DNA from: Ancylobacter sp. Lp-2
GTDB taxonomy: Bacteria; Pseudomonadota; Alphaproteobacteria; Rhizobiales; Xanthobacteraceae
Direction: 5' to 3'
NCBI RefSeq assembly: GCF_020523795.1
Contig: NZ_JAJALI010000005.1
Coordinates: 62,001-126,000, forward strand
DNA: 64,000 nucleotides
Under the pieces are notes generated by a model. That model searched no databases and was not told the origin of the DNA. It saw nothing but the letters and a program-made list of their open reading frames with translations. Shown in pieces: positions 54,932 through 63,177 of the stretch (within the stretch, counting starts at the first letter, position 1; the number at the start of each line of letters is the position of its first letter). A program made the translations under genes and the position numbers.

Positions 54932-56200
54932 TCACACCCTGTATTCGTAGAGCAGCCGCGCCCGGATGGTGCCCTCGAGCTCGCGGATGTCGGCGAGCAC
55001 CGCCTGGCTGTCGACCTGCGAGGCATCGGCGTCGAGCACGACATAGCCGACATCGGCGCTGGTCTCGTAATACTGCGCGGCGATGTTGACGTGGTGGCGC
55101 GCCAGCACCTCGTTGAGCCGGCCGAGCATGCCCGGCAGGTTGCGCTGCACCTGGATGAAGCGGGTGCCGAGCGGACGGGCCGGCAGCTGCACCTGCGGGA
55201 AGTTCACCGCGCCCATGGTGGAGCCGGTGTCGCTGTACTCGACCAGCTTGCGCGCCACCTCGGCGCCGATGCGCTCCTGCGCTTCCTCGGTCGAACCGCC
55301 GACATGCGGGGTCAGGATGACGTTGTCGAGCCCCTGCAGCGGCGAGACGAAGCGCTCATTGTTGGAGCCGGGCTCGACCGGGAACACGTCGACCGCCGCG
55401 CCGCGCAGCTTGCCGCTTCGCAGCGCGTCGGCCAGCGCGCCGAGGTCGACCACGGTGCCCCGGCTGTTGTTGATGAGATAGGCGCCGGTCTTCATCGCGG
55501 CGATCTCGTCGCGGCCGATCATGCCGTTGGTCGCCGGCGTCTCCGGCACGTGCAGGCTGACGATGTCGCTCTGCGAGAGCAGCTCGTGCAGGGAACCGAC
55601 CGGCTCGGTGTTACCGTGGCGCAGCTTGTCGGTGTGATCGTAGTAGATCACCTTCATGCCCATCGCCTCGGCGAGGTTGGAGAGCTGCGTGCCGATATTG
55701 CCGTAGCCGACGATGCCGAGCGTCTTGCCGCGCACTTCCAGGCTGTTATTGGCCGACTTGTCCCACTTGCCCTCATGGGCGGCGCGCGAGCGCTCGGGGA
55801 TGCGGCGCAGCAGCATGACGATCTCGCCGATCACCAGCTCGGCCACGCTGCGGGTGTTGGAGAACGGCGCGTTGAACACCGGGATGCCGTGGATGCGCGA
55901 GGCGTCGAGATCGACCTGATTGGTGCCGACGCTGAAGCAGCCGATGCCGATCAGCCGGTCGGCCGCCGCGAGCACCTCGGCGGTGATCTGGGTGCGCGAG
56001 CGGATGCCGAGCAGGTGCACGCCCTTGATGGCGTCGGTGAGCGCCTCGCCGTCCAGCGCCTTGGTCAGGCGGGTGACGTTGGAATAGCCGGCCGACTTCA
56101 GGATCTGCACGGCGCTGTCGTTCACGCCTTCGAGCAGCAGCACCCGGATCTTGTCCTTGGCCAGCGAAAGCTGCGGCGATTGGGAGAGTTGATCGGGCAC
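54932..56200 (-). CDS. serA: D-3-phosphoglycerate dehydrogenase with ACT domain
   Basis: First step of serine synthesis, oxidising 3-phosphoglycerate with NAD+. The 422-residue form resembles the E. coli enzyme: substrate domain, NAD domain with GYGNIG (165-170), catalytic Arg247 (NNSRGTV), Glu276 and His299 (LTPHVGGST), and a C-terminal ACT domain (about 345-422) for feedback by serine. I start at GTG 56200. The final residues LLYEYRV are as expected. Convergent with tex. The gene has its own promoter region shared with amn. Confidence 0.95.
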   Translation of the reverse strand: MPDQLSQSPQLSLAKDKIRVLLLEGVNDSAVQILKSAGYSNVTRLTKALDGEALTDAIKGVHLLGIRSRTQITAEVLAAADRLIGIGCFSVGTNQVDLDASRIHGIPVFNAPFSNTRSVAELVIGEIVMLLRRIPERSRAAHEGKWDKSANNSLEVRGKTLGIVGYGNIGTQLSNLAEAMGMKVIYYDHTDKLRHGNTEPVGSLHELLSQSDIVSLHVPETPATNGMIGRDEIAAMKTGAYLINNSRGTVVDLGALADALRSGKLRGAAVDVFPVEPGSNNERFVSPLQGLDNVILTPHVGGSTEEAQERIGAEVARKLVEYSDTGSTMGAVNFPQVQLPARPLGTRFIQVQRNLPGMLGRLNEVLARHHVNIAAQYYETSADVGYVVLDADASQVDSQAVLADIRELEGTIRARLLYEYRV

Positions 56201-56456
56201 GGTCTCGAATCCTTCGGCGACAGGTGGTCGGGCCGGACCGGCGCGCCGGGCCCCGGCCCCACGGCGATCCTCTGCGCCCGCGGCGCAAGCCGTCCGCGGG
56301 CGGCGGGAACTTACTGCTTTTGCGCCCGCCGTCTAGGCTCCCCACGGTGCGGGGCAGCCCTGCGCCACCGGCAGGCCTCAACATGCTCCTCGCCCCTGCC
56401 CGCCGTCACCCGCCTTCACGGGCGGCGCAAATCGCGCTAGCAGCGTATAAGTGGAG

Positions 56457-57923
56457 ATGGCGGATCCGATGAGTTTCGAGACGGCAGCGACCCCCGAAGC
56501 GGCGATAGACCGGCTGGAATCCCTTTATGGCGCCGCCCGCGAGGCGCTGCGGCACGACCTCCACCGCTTCTTCGAGACCGGCCGGGCGCCGGATGCCGAG
56601 GAGCGCGCCCGCTACCGCTATCCGCTGCTGCGCGTGATGTACGAGCCGGCGAAGATGTCGCGGGCGCGGACCCAGCGCGGCTACGCGAAATTCGCCGTTC
56701 CCGGCGTGCACCAGACCACGATCACCCAGCCCGCCGAGTTCCGCTCCTATCTGCTCGACCAGCTCACCCCGCTGGTGGAGGAGTTCGGCGCCCGCATCGA
56801 GACCGGCATCAGCGGGCAGGAAATCCCCTATCCCTACGCGCTGGAGGGCGGCGACGAGCTCGGGCGCGGCGAGGTCACCGCCTCCGAGCTGGCGCGGCAC
56901 TTCCCCACCCCGCTCCTGTCGCTGGTCGGCGACGAGATCGCCGACGGCACCTTCGACCTCGTCGAGGGCGAGCCGCGCCCGCTCTCGCTGTTCGACGCGG
57001 TGCGCACCGACTATTCGCTGCGCCGCCTCGTCCACTACACCGGCACCGACTGGCGCGCCTTCCAGCCCTGGATCCTGCTGACCAACTACCACCGCTATGT
57101 CGACCAGTTCGTCCGGCTCGGCCTCGCCGAGATCGAGGCCGGCACCGCCACGGCGCTGATCACCCCCGGCGGCATCCGCATCGACGCCGAGAATTTCGAC
57201 GTCGCCGCCGTCGAACGGGTGATGGCGGCACCGTGGCACCGCTTCCAGATGCCGGCCTATCACCTGGTGCGGCCGGGCGGCGGGGTGACGCTGGTGAATA
57301 TCGGCGTCGGCCCCTCCAACGCCAAGACCATCACCGACCATCTGGCGGTGCTGCGGCCGCATTGCTGGCTGATGGTCGGCCATTGCGGCGGGCTGCGGCT
57401 CACCCAGATCATCGGCGACTACGTGCTCGCCCACGCCTATCTGCGCCAGGACGGCATCCTCGACGAACTGGTGCCGCCGGACATCCCGATCCCGGCGCTG
57501 GCCGAGGTGCAGGTGGCGCTGCAGCAGGCGGCGGCGGAAGTCACCGGCGAGCAAGGCGACCAGCTCAAGCGGCGGCTGCGCACCGGCACCGTCGTCACCC
57601 AGGACGACCGCAACTGGGAACTGCGCTGGGCCAAGGAACGCCGGCGCATCAACCTGTCGCGCGCCATCGCGGTGGACATGGAATCCGGCACCGTCGCCGC
57701 GCAGGGCTACCGGCTGCGTGTGCCCTACGGCACGCTGCTCTGCGTCTCCGACAAGCCGCTGCATGGCGAGATCAAGCTGCCCGGCGCCGCCAACGCCTTC
57801 TATGAGCGCGCGGTGAGCGAACATCTGAAGATCGGCCTCGCGGCGCTGGACAAGCTCCGGCAGGCCGGCGCCAGCATCCATTCGCGCAAGCTGCGCTCCT
57901 TCGACGAGCCGGCCTTCCGCTGA
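56457..57923 (+). CDS. amn: AMP nucleosidase
   Basis: Hydrolyses AMP to adenine and ribose 5-phosphate, regulating the adenylate pool. The 488-residue product has the family-specific N-terminal Amn domain (1-160) and the C-terminal nucleoside-phosphorylase-like domain (about 260-440) with VGHCGGLRL and the VDMESGTVAAQGYRLRVPYGTLLCVSDK block; Glu of MES is the catalytic purine contact. Start ATG 56457 has TATAAG only six bases upstream, so the mRNA may be nearly leaderless; ATG 56469 is the alternative. Divergent from serA. Confidence 0.92.
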   Translation: MADPMSFETAATPEAAIDRLESLYGAAREALRHDLHRFFETGRAPDAEERARYRYPLLRVMYEPAKMSRARTQRGYAKFAVPGVHQTTITQPAEFRSYLLDQLTPLVEEFGARIETGISGQEIPYPYALEGGDELGRGEVTASELARHFPTPLLSLVGDEIADGTFDLVEGEPRPLSLFDAVRTDYSLRRLVHYTGTDWRAFQPWILLTNYHRYVDQFVRLGLAEIEAGTATALITPGGIRIDAENFDVAAVERVMAAPWHRFQMPAYHLVRPGGGVTLVNIGVGPSNAKTITDHLAVLRPHCWLMVGHCGGLRLTQIIGDYVLAHAYLRQDGILDELVPPDIPIPALAEVQVALQQAAAEVTGEQGDQLKRRLRTGTVVTQDDRNWELRWAKERRRINLSRAIAVDMESGTVAAQGYRLRVPYGTLLCVSDKPLHGEIKLPGAANAFYERAVSEHLKIGLAALDKLRQAGASIHSRKLRSFDEPAFR

Positions 57924-57928
57924 GGCGC

Positions 57929-57950
57929 GGGGCGGGACCACCCGCCCCTT
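57929..57950. terminator. Candidate terminator between amn and the HxlR gene
   Basis: GGGGCGGG-ACCA-CCCGCCCC (57929-57948) forms a strong 8-bp stem between two converging genes, followed by only two T on the plus strand. Likely a bidirectional transcription barrier, possibly with help from rho. Confidence 0.5.
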
Positions 57951-58402
57951 CACTCCGCTTCCGGCACCTTGACGATCACCGTGTCGTCGGGGCCAACGGC
58001 GCGTCCGTCCTGCGCCGTGATGTCGAGCCGAACCGGCTGGCCGTCGGCGCGGTCGATCAGCCGCGAGCGCGGCTCCTGCGGCGCGAACAGATGCCGCTCG
58101 CCGAACTGCCGCAGCGCCACCATCACCGGGAACAGGTCCTTACCCATGGCGGTGAGGCGGTATTCCTGCCGCGTGCCGCCCGGCGTGGCGGGTACCGCGA
58201 CCAGGATGCCGTGCTCGACCAGCGCGCGCAGCCGCTCGGCGAGGATGTTGCGGGCGATGCCGAGGCTCTTCTGGAACTCGCTGAACCGCGTCATGCCGTC
58301 AAAGGCATCGCGCACGATCATCAGCGACCACCAGTCGCCGATCACGTCCAGCGCCCGCGCGCTGGGACAGTGATCGCCCTTCAGGCTCTTGCGCGCGACC
58401 AC
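57950..58402 (-). CDS. HxlR-family winged-helix regulator
   Basis: A 150-residue single-domain regulator. The HxlR core is visible: CPSARALDVIGDWWSLMIVRDA (Cys12 at the start), followed by the recognition helix region LAERLRALVEHGILV and the wing TRQEYRLTAMG. In several HxlR proteins the N-terminal cysteine responds to electrophiles or oxidants. It is divergent from an MFS exporter with 133 bases between starts, and two matching palindromes in that gap are probably its operators. Confidence 0.93.
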   Translation of the reverse strand: MVARKSLKGDHCPSARALDVIGDWWSLMIVRDAFDGMTRFSEFQKSLGIARNILAERLRALVEHGILVAVPATPGGTRQEYRLTAMGKDLFPVMVALRQFGERHLFAPQEPRSRLIDRADGQPVRLDITAQDGRAVGPDDTVIVKVPEAE

Positions 58403-58463
58403 GCGTTTCCCTCCGCATGCCGCCCCGCGGCGATGTCAGCTTGCCGTCCGGCGGCGAATTCAG

Positions 58464-58516
58464 GTTGCATCATTAAACCGAATTGACTATCCCTGCCATA
58501 AGTTTCATCATGAAAC
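58464..58516. promoter_or_regulatory. Two operators and promoter of the MFS gene
   Basis: GTTTCAT-C-ATGAAAC (58502-58516) is a perfect 7-bp inverted repeat; GTTGCATCATTAAAC (58464-58478) is an imperfect copy, 38 bases away. Between them TTGACT (58483-58488) is spaced 17 bases from CATCAT (58506-58511), the -10 box, which lies inside the second copy. An HxlR dimer there would block the plus-strand promoter. Confidence 0.65.
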
Positions 58517-58535
58517 CAAAATCCGGGAGGCGACG

Positions 58536-59840
58536 ATGGAAATCGATCAGGACGTGGCGCCCCTCGGCGCCGCGAAGGCGGAGCTGCGCGGCCTCGCCGA
58601 CGGCGGCGATCGTCGCCCGCAGGGCGCGCCCGTCGCGATGGCCGCCGCTCCGGCAGCGCCGCCGCTCGGCGGTCCGGTGCTGGCGCTGTTCGCCTTCGCC
58701 AGCGGGCTTGCGGTAGCCAGCGCCTATTTCGCCCATCCGCTGCTCGACGTGATGGCTGATGATCTCGGCCTCTCCCGCGCCACCGCCGGGCTGATCGTGG
58801 CGGCGACCCAGCTCGGCTACGGGCTCGGCCTGATCCTGCTGGTGCCGCTCGGCGACCTCCTCGACCGGCGCCGGCTGATCGTCGGCCAGTTCCTCCTCTC
58901 GGCGCTGGCCCTGTTCGCCGTCGCGTTCTCGCGCTCGGCGGCAATGCTGCTGGCGTCGATGGCGGCGGTCGGGCTGATGGCGGTGGTGACGCAGGCGCTG
59001 GTCGCCCATGCCGCCGGGCTGGCCCGCCCCGCCGAGCGCGGCCATGTCGTCGGCGTGGTGACGAGCGGCATCGTGCTCGGCATCCTCATGGCGCGCAGCG
59101 TCGCCGGCGCACTCACCGATCTCGCCGGCTGGCGGGCGGTCTACCTCGTCGCGGCGCTGCTCGGCCTCGCGGTGGCGGCGCTGCTGTGGCGGGCGCTGCC
59201 CGCCCGGGCGACACCGCGCGCGACCCTGTCCTATCCACGGCTGATCGGTTCGCTGGTCACGCTGGTCGTCGAGGAACCGGCGCTGCGCATTCGCGGCATC
59301 CTCGCCCTGCTGATCTTCGCCGACATCACCACGCTGCTGGCGCCGCTGGTGCTGCCGCTCAGTGCCCCGCCCTTCTCGCTGTCGCATACCGAGGTCGGGC
59401 TGTTCGGCCTTGCCGGCGCCGCCGGGGCGCTCGGGGCCGCGCGCGCGGGACGCTGGACCGATCGCGGCCATGGCCAGCGCGTCACCGGCGTCGCCCTCTC
59501 GCTGATGCTGCTCGCCTGGCTGCCGATCTCGCTGCTCGACCGCTCGCTGCTCTGGCTGGTGGTCGGCGTGGTGATGATCGATTTCGGCCTGCAGGCGACG
59601 CATGTCGCCAATCAGGGGCTGATCTACCGCGTCCGGCCGGAGGCGCAGAGCCGGCTGACCGCCGCCTATATGGTGTTCTATGCGATCGGCAGTGCGCTCG
59701 GCTCGTCGCTGTCGACGCTGGTCTACGCCTGCGCCGGCTGGCCCGGCGTCTCGCTCATGGGCGCCGGCATCGCGCTCGCCGCGCTCGCCTTCTGGGCGCT
59801 GACGCTGCGCGCCATACCGTCCCCGACCGGAGGCGCATGA
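58536..59840 (+). CDS. MFS transporter (multidrug/sugar-efflux-like)
   Basis: Inner-membrane transporter of 434 residues with twelve hydrophobic helices after a 45-residue hydrophilic N-terminus. The loop 2-3 motif GDLLDRRRL (near residue 105) and the inner motif in the second half (GRWTDRGHGQR) are clear. GGGAGGCGACG stands before the ATG. Its divergence from an HxlR regulator with shared operators suggests substrate-induced export of a toxic compound. Convergent with the binding-protein gene at 59916. Confidence 0.9.
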   Translation: MEIDQDVAPLGAAKAELRGLADGGDRRPQGAPVAMAAAPAAPPLGGPVLALFAFASGLAVASAYFAHPLLDVMADDLGLSRATAGLIVAATQLGYGLGLILLVPLGDLLDRRRLIVGQFLLSALALFAVAFSRSAAMLLASMAAVGLMAVVTQALVAHAAGLARPAERGHVVGVVTSGIVLGILMARSVAGALTDLAGWRAVYLVAALLGLAVAALLWRALPARATPRATLSYPRLIGSLVTLVVEEPALRIRGILALLIFADITTLLAPLVLPLSAPPFSLSHTEVGLFGLAGAAGALGAARAGRWTDRGHGQRVTGVALSLMLLAWLPISLLDRSLLWLVVGVVMIDFGLQATHVANQGLIYRVRPEAQSRLTAAYMVFYAIGSALGSSLSTLVYACAGWPGVSLMGAGIALAALAFWALTLRAIPSPTGGA

Positions 59841-59872
59841 AAAATCCCGGACCGGCGGCGCCGATCCGGGAT
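59840..59872 (-). terminator. Intrinsic terminator after the amino-acid-type binding-protein gene
   Basis: On the minus strand ATCCCGGA (59872-59865) pairs with TCCGGGAT (59851-59844), with a GC-rich loop and then five T (59844-59840). It ends the minus-strand operon and overlaps the 3' end of the convergent MFS gene. Confidence 0.85.
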
Positions 59873-59915
59873 CGATCTCATCGCGACAGGCGCAAGCCTG
59901 TCAGAAGCTCGCCGG

Positions 59916-60767
59916 TCAGAAGCTGGCTTCCGTCACCTGGTCCGGGGTCGGCATCTCCGTGCCGAACCACTTCTTCTGCAGCGCCGGCAGGCGGCCGTCA
60001 TGCTTCATCTTGATGAGCACGGCGTCGACCGCGTCCATCAGCGACTTGGCGTCCTCGCTCTTGGAGCCGATGAAGCCGAAATAGACCGGCTTGCCGAACG
60101 GCGGCTCCACCACTTCGAACACCTCCGGCTTGGTCTTGGCGAGATAGGCAATGTTCGGCAGCGAATTCGCCACCGCGACGATGCGCCCGGCGCCGAGATC
60201 GGCATAGGACTGGCTGAAGTCGACATATTCCTGGATGGTCGGCGGCGTCGGCAGGGTCTTGGAGAATTCCTGCAGCTGCGCCAGCTGGGCAGTCGCCTTG
60301 GCGGAACCGACCTTCTTGCCGGCGATGTCCTCCGGCTTGGTGATCGAGGCGTCGCCCTTCTTCTTCAGGATGGCGACGGTGGCGTTGGCGATCGGCGAAG
60401 TGAAGCGGTAGCGCTCCATGCGCGCCTTGGTGATCGTCGCGGGGCCGGCGACCATGTCGAACTTGCCGGCCTCGAGGCCCGGCAGCACGCTCGGCCAGGG
60501 CAGGTCGAGGAAGGTGATCTTCACGCCGAGTTCCTTGCCGATCTCGGCGAAGATCTCCTTGTTCATGCCGCTCTGCTTGCCGTCCTCGACGAAGTCGAAC
60601 GGCGCGAACTGCAGTTCGGTGCCGACCGTAAGCTCGCCCTTGGCCTTGACCTTGGCGAGCAGGTCGTCGGCGAGAGCGGCGCCCGAGAGCGCCAGCGAGG
60701 CGACCGCGCCGAGCGCGGCGACACGCAGGGCGTTGGTGACGGCGGAACGCCGGGTGAGCGTCTTCAT
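59916..60767 (-). CDS. Amino-acid-type ABC transporter substrate-binding protein
   Basis: Periplasmic receptor of the family 3 (GlnH-like) type, 283 residues, with a signal sequence to about residue 34 (SGAALADD). Family landmarks are the start LTVGTELQFAPFDF, the ligand loop AGPATITKARMERYRFTSPI, and the C-terminal KKWFG motif. AACAGGAGAAACCG lies before the ATG. Last gene in the operon and probably with its own promoter. Ligand by context may be a sulfur-containing amino acid, but the receptor does not reveal it. Confidence 0.92.
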   Translation of the reverse strand: MKTLTRRSAVTNALRVAALGAVASLALSGAALADDLLAKVKAKGELTVGTELQFAPFDFVEDGKQSGMNKEIFAEIGKELGVKITFLDLPWPSVLPGLEAGKFDMVAGPATITKARMERYRFTSPIANATVAILKKKGDASITKPEDIAGKKVGSAKATAQLAQLQEFSKTLPTPPTIQEYVDFSQSYADLGAGRIVAVANSLPNIAYLAKTKPEVFEVVEPPFGKPVYFGFIGSKSEDAKSLMDAVDAVLIKMKHDGRLPALQKKWFGTEMPTPDQVTEASF

Positions 60768-60831
60768 CGGTTTCTCCTGTTCCCCTGGAAGCTGCGGACG
60801 GCCTCGCGCCGCCGGTCTTCCTTATGGATAA

Positions 60832-60861
60832 AGTATAGACATAACGATTTCCGGCCCGCAA
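60832..60861 (-). promoter_or_regulatory. Candidate promoter of the binding-protein gene
   Basis: On the minus strand TTGCGG (60861-60856), 18 bases and TATACT (60837-60832) form a fairly good sigma-70 promoter about 70 bases before the ATG, so the receptor can be made apart from the rest of the operon. CCGCA-A-TGCGG lies across the -35 box as a small palindrome. Confidence 0.6.
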
Positions 60862-60892
60862 TGCGGTGCGGACACCACTTCACCGCGCGACG

Positions 60893-61723
60893 TCACGGCG
60901 CGCCGGCGCCCTCGGCGCCCTGCCAGAACACGTTACGCTCGAAGTAGTTTTGCAGAAACTGCCGCAACCGCGGGTTCTCGTCCTTGCGGAACACCTGCTG
61001 CGGCGAGCCGGAGGCGGCGATCACCCCGTGGTCGATGAACACCACCGTGTCGGCCACCTGGGCGGCGAACCCCATCTCGTGCGTCACCACTGCCATGGTC
61101 ATGCCCTCGGCCGCGAGGTCGCGCATCACCTGCAGCACCTCGCCGACCAGCTCGGGGTCGAGCGCCGAGGTCGGCTCGTCGAACAGCATGATGTGCGGCT
61201 CCATGGCGAGCGCGCGGGCGATGCCGACGCGCTGCTGCTGGCCGCCGGAAAGCTGGCTGGGATAGGCCTCGGCGCGGTGGCCGAGCCCCACCTTCTCCAG
61301 CATGCGCCGGGCGCGCTTGGCCGCATCCTCCCGCGCGATCCCCCGCGCGAGCTTCAGGGGCATGGCGACGTTTTCCAGCGCCGTCATGTGCGGCCACAGA
61401 TTGAACTGCTGGAACACGAAGCCGACATTGCGCCGCACCCGCGCCACCTCGGCGTCGGACACCCGCCGACGCTTGCCGTTCTCCAGCGAAAAGCCGAGCA
61501 GCTCGCCCTCGATATAGATCTCGCCCTCGCTGTACTCCTCCAGGAAGGCGATGCAGCGCAGCAGAGTCGACTTGCCGGAGCCGGACGGCCCGATGATGCA
61601 GGTCACCTCGGATTTGCGGATGGCGAGGTCGATGCCCTTCAGCACCTCGGCGGTGCCGAAGCGCTTCCACACGCCGCGCACGTCGATGATCGGACGGGAA
61701 CCGGTGTCGGGAGTTGCGGTCAT
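60893..61723 (-). CDS. Amino-acid-type ABC transporter ATP-binding protein (GlnQ-like)
   Basis: A 276-residue ATPase. Walker [10 protein letters not shown] (about 45-53), signature [15 protein letters not shown], Walker [14 protein letters not shown] and switch His in VTHEMGFA are present. It is longer than the usual 240-250 residues: a short insert near [20 protein letters not shown] and a C-terminal tail. Paired with the two permeases immediately upstream. Confidence 0.95.
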   Translation of the reverse strand: MTATPDTGSRPIIDVRGVWKRFGTAEVLKGIDLAIRKSEVTCIIGPSGSGKSTLLRCIAFLEEYSEGEIYIEGELLGFSLENGKRRRVSDAEVARVRRNVGFVFQQFNLWPHMTALENVAMPLKLARGIAREDAAKRARRMLEKVGLGHRAEAYPSQLSGGQQQRVGIARALAMEPHIMLFDEPTSALDPELVGEVLQVMRDLAAEGMTMAVVTHEMGFAAQVADTVVFIDHGVIAASGSPQQVFRKDENPRLRQFLQNYFERNVFWQGAEGAGAP

Positions 61724-61733
61724 GTCCGCCCTT

Positions 61734-62405
61734 TCAGCTCGGGGTGCGCAGCATGAAGCGGCCGACCCGCTTCTCCAGCCGCCGCGCCGCCGCCGTGACG
61801 ATTTCGAGGAAGGCCCAATACACCAGCGCCAGGAACAGCAGCGTCTCGGCGAAGGCGAAGGTGGTGGAGCCGATCGACTGCACCACCGAGGTGAGCTCGT
61901 TCACCGTGATCACCGACAAGACCGCCGTCTCCTTCGACAGCAGCACCGTCATGTTGGCGAGCGCCGGCAGGATGATCACCAGCATCTGCGGCAGCTGCAC
62001 GTGGCGGACGATGTCGAGCCGGCCGATGCCCATCATCCGCGCCGCCTCGATCTGGCCGGGCGGCACCGAGAGGAAGCCGGCGCGGAAGATCTCGGAGAAA
62101 TAGGCGCCGCCATAGAGCGCCAGCCCGGCGATGCCGGCGGTGAGCGGCGTCAGGTCGAGGCCGAAGAACGGCCCGCCATAATAGATCACGAATAGCTGGA
62201 TCAGGAACGGCGTGCCGCGCATCACCGCGACATAGAGCGTCAGCGGCGCCGCCAGCCAGCGATTGGTGAACAGCTGCAGCACCGCCACCGCGAGGCCGAT
62301 GACGAGGCCGATGGCGGTGCCGGCGACCCAGATCAGGATGGTCAGCGCCATCCCGTCGAGGATCTCGCGCCAATTGTCGGTGAGGATGGCAGGATTGAAG
62401 CTCAT
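61734..62405 (-). CDS. Amino-acid-type ABC transporter permease
   Basis: A 223-residue permease of the HisMQ/GlnP family with five predicted helices. The family motif [16 protein letters not shown] and the EAA loop around [22 protein letters not shown] are intact. It overlaps the partner permease by four bases (ATGA at 62402-62405), so the two subunits are made together and presumably form the channel heterodimer. Confidence 0.95.
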   Translation of the reverse strand: MSFNPAILTDNWREILDGMALTILIWVAGTAIGLVIGLAVAVLQLFTNRWLAAPLTLYVAVMRGTPFLIQLFVIYYGGPFFGLDLTPLTAGIAGLALYGGAYFSEIFRAGFLSVPPGQIEAARMMGIGRLDIVRHVQLPQMLVIILPALANMTVLLSKETAVLSVITVNELTSVVQSIGSTTFAFAETLLFLALVYWAFLEIVTAAARRLEKRVGRFMLRTPS

Positions 62406-63061
62406 CGCGCCGTCTCCAGCCGGAAGCGGCTCTCGGCGAATCTGCCGATAAGCGAGATGGCGCCGTTGATGACGAAATAGATCGCCCCGGCGGTCAGGTA
62501 GATCTCCAGCGGCTGGAAGGTGGAGGTGGCGATGTTCTGCGCCAGCCGCGTCAGCTCGAGCACGCCGACCACCGAGATCAGCGAGGAGGCCTTCACCATC
62601 ATCGTGGTCTCGTTGACCAGCGAGGGCAGCGTCAGGCGCACCGCCAGCGGCACCTCGATGCGGGTGAGGATCCGCGCCCGGCCTAAGCCCACCATGCGCG
62701 CCGCCTCGATCAGCCCGGGCGGGATGCCGAGGAAGCCGCCGCGCAGGATCTCGGCGAGATAGGCGCCGGTGCACAGAGCGAGCGTGCCTACCGCCGCCAC
62801 CGAGGAGGGCACGTTCACCCCGATCAGCGGCAGGCAGTAATAGGAGATCAGCAACTGCACCAGCAGCGGCACGCCGCGGAAGAAGCTGACATAGAAGGCG
62901 GAAAAGCCGCGCCCCAGCCGCGAGGACGACAGCCCGGCCGCGCAGACCAGCGTGCCGATGCAGAAGCCGATCGCCACCGAGCTCAGCGAATAGATCACCG
63001 TCCACACCGAGGCCTGCAACAGCATCGGCAGCGATTTGATGATCAGGTTGACATCGAACAT
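62402..63061 (-). CDS. Amino-acid-type ABC transporter permease
   Basis: A 219-residue permease of the same family with five predicted helices. The motif FFRGVPLLVQLLISYY and the EAA loop IEAARMVGLGRARILTRIEVPLA are present. First transporter gene of the operon, 116 bases after the monooxygenase stop; a 13-bp direct repeat lies in that gap. Confidence 0.94.
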   Translation of the reverse strand: MFDVNLIIKSLPMLLQASVWTVIYSLSSVAIGFCIGTLVCAAGLSSSRLGRGFSAFYVSFFRGVPLLVQLLISYYCLPLIGVNVPSSVAAVGTLALCTGAYLAEILRGGFLGIPPGLIEAARMVGLGRARILTRIEVPLAVRLTLPSLVNETTMMVKASSLISVVGVLELTRLAQNIATSTFQPLEIYLTAGAIYFVINGAISLIGRFAESRFRLETAR

Positions 63062-63138
63062 TCAGTTTCTCGGACAGGAACGGGCGGGCAGCGGGCGGCA
63101 CCAGCCACCCCAGCTGACGCAGCGTAGCAAGATGCCCG

Positions 63139-63166
63139 CCAACCTTGTATCGACCAACCTTGTATC
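63139..63166. repeat. 13-bp direct repeat before the permease genes
   Basis: CCAACCTTGTATC occurs at 63139-63151 and 63154-63166, a 15-base period. In the gap between the monooxygenase and the first permease; slippage product or binding site, unclear. Confidence 0.75.
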
Positions 63167-63177
63167 CGCCACGCGCG

